A program made the position numbers and the translations under genes. Below, in pieces: positions 61,657 to 64,000 of a stretch of DNA of 64,000 bases. Numbering within the stretch: the first letter of the stretch is position 1; every line of letters starts with the position of its first letter. Where the stretch lies: the NCBI RefSeq assembly GCF_963678835.1, contig NZ_OY787469.1, positions 2,542,001 to 2,606,000 on the forward strand. Reading direction: 5' to 3'. The stretch is from an uncultured Desulfuromonas sp. (GTDB lineage Bacteria > Desulfobacterota > Desulfuromonadia > Desulfuromonadales > Desulfuromonadaceae). The notes beneath the pieces were generated by a model that saw only the letters and a program-made list of their open reading frames with translations, made no database searches and had not been told where the DNA came from.

Positions 61657-61680
61657 GGGGCGGCTTCGGTCGCCCCTTTC
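61657..61680 (+). terminator. UUCG-tetraloop terminator after the coat candidate
   Basis: GGGGCGGC (61657-61664), loop TTCG, then GTCGCCCC (61669-61676) and TTTCTTTG. An 8-bp stem with a stable tetraloop right after the coat gene would raise its mRNA level relative to downstream genes, as in Ff phage. Confidence 0.85.
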
Positions 61681-61701
61681 TTTGAGTGTTTGGGAGGGGG
61701 C

Positions 61702-61860
61702 ATGTTGCAAGAAATATTTGATTCAATTGATCTTAGGGGTCCTGCTTTGGATGTTAGGGCGGCAATTATAGGTTCTCTCTTGCTTTGCCTCATAGCTGTC
61801 GCTGTGATTATGGTTGCCCGTATTTTTGGCATTCGTCTTGGGGGGTTCGATGATGATTGA
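61702..61860 (+). CDS. Coat-like small membrane protein 2
   Basis: 52 residues: hydrophilic start (MLQEIFDSIDLRGPALDV), one membrane helix (IGSLLLCLIAVAVIMVARIF), short acidic tail. Preceded by GGGAGGGGG. Its end overlaps the next start. Confidence 0.55.
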   Translation: MLQEIFDSIDLRGPALDVRAAIIGSLLLCLIAVAVIMVARIFGIRLGGFDDD

Positions 61861-61969
61861 TGTCACGTATTTTGGTTACGGTGTGGGCTTGCCTCTTCTG
61901 GCGTATATCGTCGGTGTCTGTTATCGCGTCGTTCTTGATGCTCTTAATCGTTCGGGGGATGCGGTATGA
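61850..61969 (+). CDS. Very small inovirus membrane protein (39 aa)
   Basis: 39 residues (MMIDVTYFGYGVGLPLLAYI...), mostly one hydrophobic helix. Starts within the previous gene after a six-G run. Its TGA overlaps the next ATG (ATGA). Confidence 0.5.
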   Translation: MMIDVTYFGYGVGLPLLAYIVGVCYRVVLDALNRSGDAV

Positions 61970-62052
61970 CCGTCACGGAATACTCACAACTTCTTGGTCT
62001 TTTCGTCGGCTGTTGCTCTGCCGTCTGTTTTGTTCTCGGTGCATCCCAATGA
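61966..62052 (+). CDS. Very small inovirus protein (28 aa)
   Basis: 28 residues (MTVTEYSQLLGLFVGCCSAV, then CFVLGASQ), hydrophobic; joined by ATGA overlaps on both sides. Likely pVII/pIX-sized minor coat proteins of about 30 residues are expected here. Confidence 0.5.
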   Translation: MTVTEYSQLLGLFVGCCSAVCFVLGASQ

Positions 62053-62192
62053 TTCAGTTGCCGCCTGGTTTTGATTTTAGGCAATTTATTACTGAGCTGG
62101 CAGAGCTCGGTGCTTATGTTGTCGGCTCTTATGCCATTATCGCGTGTGGTGATGTTATTCTCGGCATTTTGAGGCGGGGAAAGGACGTCTGA
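62049..62192 (+). CDS. Small inovirus protein (47 aa)
   Basis: 47 residues (MIQLPPGFDFRQFITELAEL..., GDVILGILRRGKDV) with a central hydrophobic helix and basic end. It lies 1 bp before the adhesin gene and overlaps the preceding gene by 4 bp, continuing the coupled chain of minor-coat-size proteins. Confidence 0.5.
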   Translation: MIQLPPGFDFRQFITELAELGAYVVGSYAIIACGDVILGILRRGKDV

Positions 62193-62193
62193 T

Positions 62194-63384
62194 ATGCGGC
62201 AAATAGTCAATATATCAGTATTTGTATTGGGTCTATTACTTTCTATCGGCATTGGTATTTCATATGCCCAGACAATTCTATACCCTTTACCAGACGGTAA
62301 TAATCCTAGTTGTGGTGGAGCCCGGTATTATACATTTGGTTACATATCTCAGGCGGAGTATGATTCATATCCATACTGCTCCGGTCTTGACAATCTTGGC
62401 AATTGTATACTCATGCGATATATACAAAAGTACGATTATAAAGCTGGTGATAATTATTATAACGCGCTGCGCGTTACTGTTAGTTATGACTGTTGGGAAG
62501 CCGTCTCGTATGATCCCCACGACAATGGAGTCAAAGACCCAGATGAGGACGGTATCGACTGCGGCGGAGATACTGGTGTTCCGTGTTCCAGTCTTTGCAA
62601 GACGGGTGATAGACTCATAAGTGGTGTCTGTTCTGGTGACGATGGTGTTTATGAGCCGTTTTGGGCGTCTCCTGACGCTCAGCCGGCAGTCGATGACTGG
62701 CCTTTGACTGATGAGGATTATCCAACGGCATCAAATAGTGATCCTGACGGTGTGAGTGTTGATCCCGATTTTTGGAATCAGGATACTGAAACATGGACTA
62801 ATCCAACTGAAACAACTGTAAATCCTGACGGCTCAACCACTGATAATTCATCAGGGGGGACGTTGTCTGTTGTCGGACCGACTCAATGGACGCAAACAAC
62901 ATATGATACTGAGACCACGACTAATACCGATGGATCGCAACAAGTAAACACGACAGAAACCACAGCCGACTCAGATGGAAACACAACGGTCACTAATGTC
63001 ACTGTCGTCTATGATTCAAACGGTAATGTGATTTCTTCCAATACTGGTACAACTATTAACGGCCCTGACGCTCAGTCAGAGGGGGAAAAGCTTTCAGGGT
63101 CTCTTACTAGTTCTGTTGATGGTGAAAAGGTGGGGCGGTTTGGGGATCGCCTCAGTTCGTTCTTTGGTGCCGTTTCTGGCTCTCCGGTCTTTTCGGCGTT
63201 CGGTTCTGTTTTTTTGCCTCCTAGCCTTCCGTCTGATTCGGTTGTTTCTCTTGACTTTGGTTCCTATGGTTTGCAGTCGTTTGACTTTGCTTCTTATTCA
63301 GCCACTTTCACGGCGCTGGGTTTGATTTTTGCTGCGATGGCTTTTATTTATTCTTGCCGCTTGGTCGTAATTAACAGGGGGTAA
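62194..63384 (+). CDS. pIII/TspB-like attachment protein
   Basis: 396 residues. Signal peptide (MRQIVNISVFVLGLLLSIGI, cleavage near SYA-Q), a Cys-rich N-terminal domain (about 30-140, with VKDPDEDGIDCGGDTG and PCSSLC), a Thr/Asn/Asp-rich linker (TETTTNTDGSQQVNTTETTA) and a C-terminal membrane helix (ATFTALGLIFAAMAFIYSC). This layout is that of the receptor-binding minor coat protein at the virion tip. ATG 62194 is preceded by AAGGA. Confidence 0.8.
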   Translation: MRQIVNISVFVLGLLLSIGIGISYAQTILYPLPDGNNPSCGGARYYTFGYISQAEYDSYPYCSGLDNLGNCILMRYIQKYDYKAGDNYYNALRVTVSYDCWEAVSYDPHDNGVKDPDEDGIDCGGDTGVPCSSLCKTGDRLISGVCSGDDGVYEPFWASPDAQPAVDDWPLTDEDYPTASNSDPDGVSVDPDFWNQDTETWTNPTETTVNPDGSTTDNSSGGTLSVVGPTQWTQTTYDTETTTNTDGSQQVNTTETTADSDGNTTVTNVTVVYDSNGNVISSNTGTTINGPDAQSEGEKLSGSLTSSVDGEKVGRFGDRLSSFFGAVSGSPVFSAFGSVFLPPSLPSDSVVSLDFGSYGLQSFDFASYSATFTALGLIFAAMAFIYSCRLVVINRG

Positions 63385-63385
63385 T

Positions 63386-63676
63386 ATGGATGGTCTTTTA
63401 GATTTTTTAATTTCTCTTTGGGTGACTTTTAAAGAATTTGTTCTTGATACGTTATATTTGCTTTTTGATGTGATTTTGACCGCTGTTGAAACAGCCGTTA
63501 CGTCGATACCTGTACCTGAGATATTAACAACATTCGATCCTTGGTCATGGGTCAACCCGCAAGCCGCCTATGTTCTTGATGCTTTAAATATTGCGTTAGT
63601 TCTCGGCATCCTCCTGGCTGGCTATACGATTCGTTTTGCGCTTAATTTGATCCCTGCGGCATTTACTCGTGTTTAA
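63386..63676 (+). CDS. pVI-like minor coat protein (DUF2523 type)
   Basis: 96 residues with an N-terminal hydrophobic region (DFLISLWVTFKEFVLDTLYL), the middle segment VPEILTTFDPWSWVNPQAAY and a C-terminal helix (LNIALVLGILLAGYTIRFAL). This is the DUF2523/pVI layout found between pIII and Zot in CTX-like phages. GGGGG lies 4 bp upstream of ATG 63386. Confidence 0.75.
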   Translation: MDGLLDFLISLWVTFKEFVLDTLYLLFDVILTAVETAVTSIPVPEILTTFDPWSWVNPQAAYVLDALNIALVLGILLAGYTIRFALNLIPAAFTRV

Positions 63677-63784
63677 ATATAATGTAGTTTTAGGCTTACT
63701 TTTTGCATTATTGTGCCAACTTTTCTAAGTAGCTGTTTTTATTTAATATTTAAGATATAACATTGTTTTGAATTGTGGGGGGGT

Positions 63785-64000
63785 ATGATTATTATCCATG
63801 AGGGGGTTCCCGGCTCTGGCAAAACCTATGACGCTATTCGTAAAATAATTGATGCGCTTAGGGCTGGCCGCAACGTCTATACCAACATTGACGGGGTTGA
63901 TCTTCCAGATTGTCGAGAATATATTTCAGGCTTTCTTGACGTGTCGCGTGATCTTCTGCAGACTCGCCTCGTGCATTTGACTGACGATCAGGTCCGTTGC
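63785..64000 (+). CDS. Zot / pI-like assembly ATPase, N-terminal part
   Basis: At least 72 residues, cut by the window edge. MIIIHEGVPGSGKTYDAIRK carries the Walker A of Zot/pI proteins, followed by ALRAGRNVYTNIDGVDLPDC. It drives phage extrusion through the inner membrane. ATG 63785 follows a seven-G run (63777-63783). The 108-bp gap before it is A+T-rich and may contain a promoter. Confidence 0.88.
   Translation, partial: MIIIHEGVPGSGKTYDAIRKIIDALRAGRNVYTNIDGVDLPDCREYISGFLDVSRDLLQTRLVHLTDDQVRC

Larger units (their letters stand above)
58700..64000 (+). mobile_element. Inovirus (filamentous phage) prophage, right end outside window
   Basis: Sixteen closely packed + strand genes follow the filamentous phage order: pre-rep, replication initiator, small regulators, pV-position protein, coat-like peptides, pIII-like adhesin, pVI-like protein and Zot/pI. 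Gene overlaps of 1-11 bp and poly-G ribosome binding sites set the region apart from its surroundings. No integrase or transposase is seen. The left border lies somewhere between the Rep relic and 58795. The att site is not identifiable from one end. Confidence 0.9.

Overview
The window looks like chromosome of a Gram-negative anaerobe or facultative anaerobe of the Desulfuromonadales (Desulfuromonas/Geobacter relatives). Support comes from a cobalamin-dependent (class II) ribonucleotide reductase with an NrdR box pair, a split-Soret-type dihaem cytochrome, a histidine kinase with a periplasmic c-haem motif, many c-di-GMP proteins, two tripartite RND pumps and an outer-membrane autotransporter. 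The species cannot be fixed from sequence reading alone.

Layout. 1-9.1 kb is housekeeping: partial nrdJ (-), then a + strand run of cysteine desulfurase-like, PhoH/PIN, tsaD, DUF2062, rsmA, parvulin PPIase, CCA-adding-like enzyme and tRNA-Gly(CCC). 9.2-19.7 kb is accessory: a 999-aa autotransporter with an HExxHxxG site, a MITE-like repeat, an aerolysin/ETX-MTX2-like gene with two poorly known neighbours, a ModA-like lipoprotein, a DUF4019 protein and a small phage-like regulator relic. 20-26.4 kb is an RND efflux operon in which the inner-membrane pump and the outer-membrane factor form one reading frame, followed by its TetR regulator and preceded by a TetR-type operator. 26.5-34 kb holds a split-Soret cytochrome and a CusCBA-like metal efflux operon. 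34-46 kb is signalling and SOS mutagenesis: GGDEF protein, YkvA, umuDC, a sigma54-type promoter with a 48-aa ORF, a ferritin-like protein, an MCP, and a haem-kinase / receiver / REC-PAS-GGDEF-EAL operon. 46-57.6 kb is metabolic: an aberrant acetate kinase, MBL hydrolase, RlmG-like methyltransferase, a BioD-like/DRTGG protein, a sterol-desaturase-family protein, a flavoprotein lacking the redox cysteines, HDOD-GGDEF and ribB with its FMN riboswitch.

57.85-64 kb is an inovirus (filamentous phage) prophage that runs off the right edge. It reads: twin hairpins, a small pre-rep protein, a RstA/gpII-type replication initiator, small regulators including a ribbon-helix-helix candidate, a pV-position protein, coat-like peptides with a UUCG terminator after the best pVIII candidate, four tiny translationally coupled proteins, a pIII-like adhesin, a pVI-like protein and Zot/pI. 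To its left lies a frameshifted HUH-type Rep relic with its partner gene, abutting the FMN riboswitch. A separate module at 18.75-19.66 kb (XRE repressor, AlpA-like protein, 65-aa protein) may be a remnant of a related phage.

Three copies of one dispersed intergenic repeat occur (15.15, 19.74 and 33.40 kb). The third lies inside the coding start of a TolC-family gene and supplies its N-terminal residues. The least-explained material is the aerolysin-like cluster, the RND-OMF fusion, the prophage with its poly-G ribosome binding sites and twin CGCCAA-loop hairpins, and the sigma54-type small gene.
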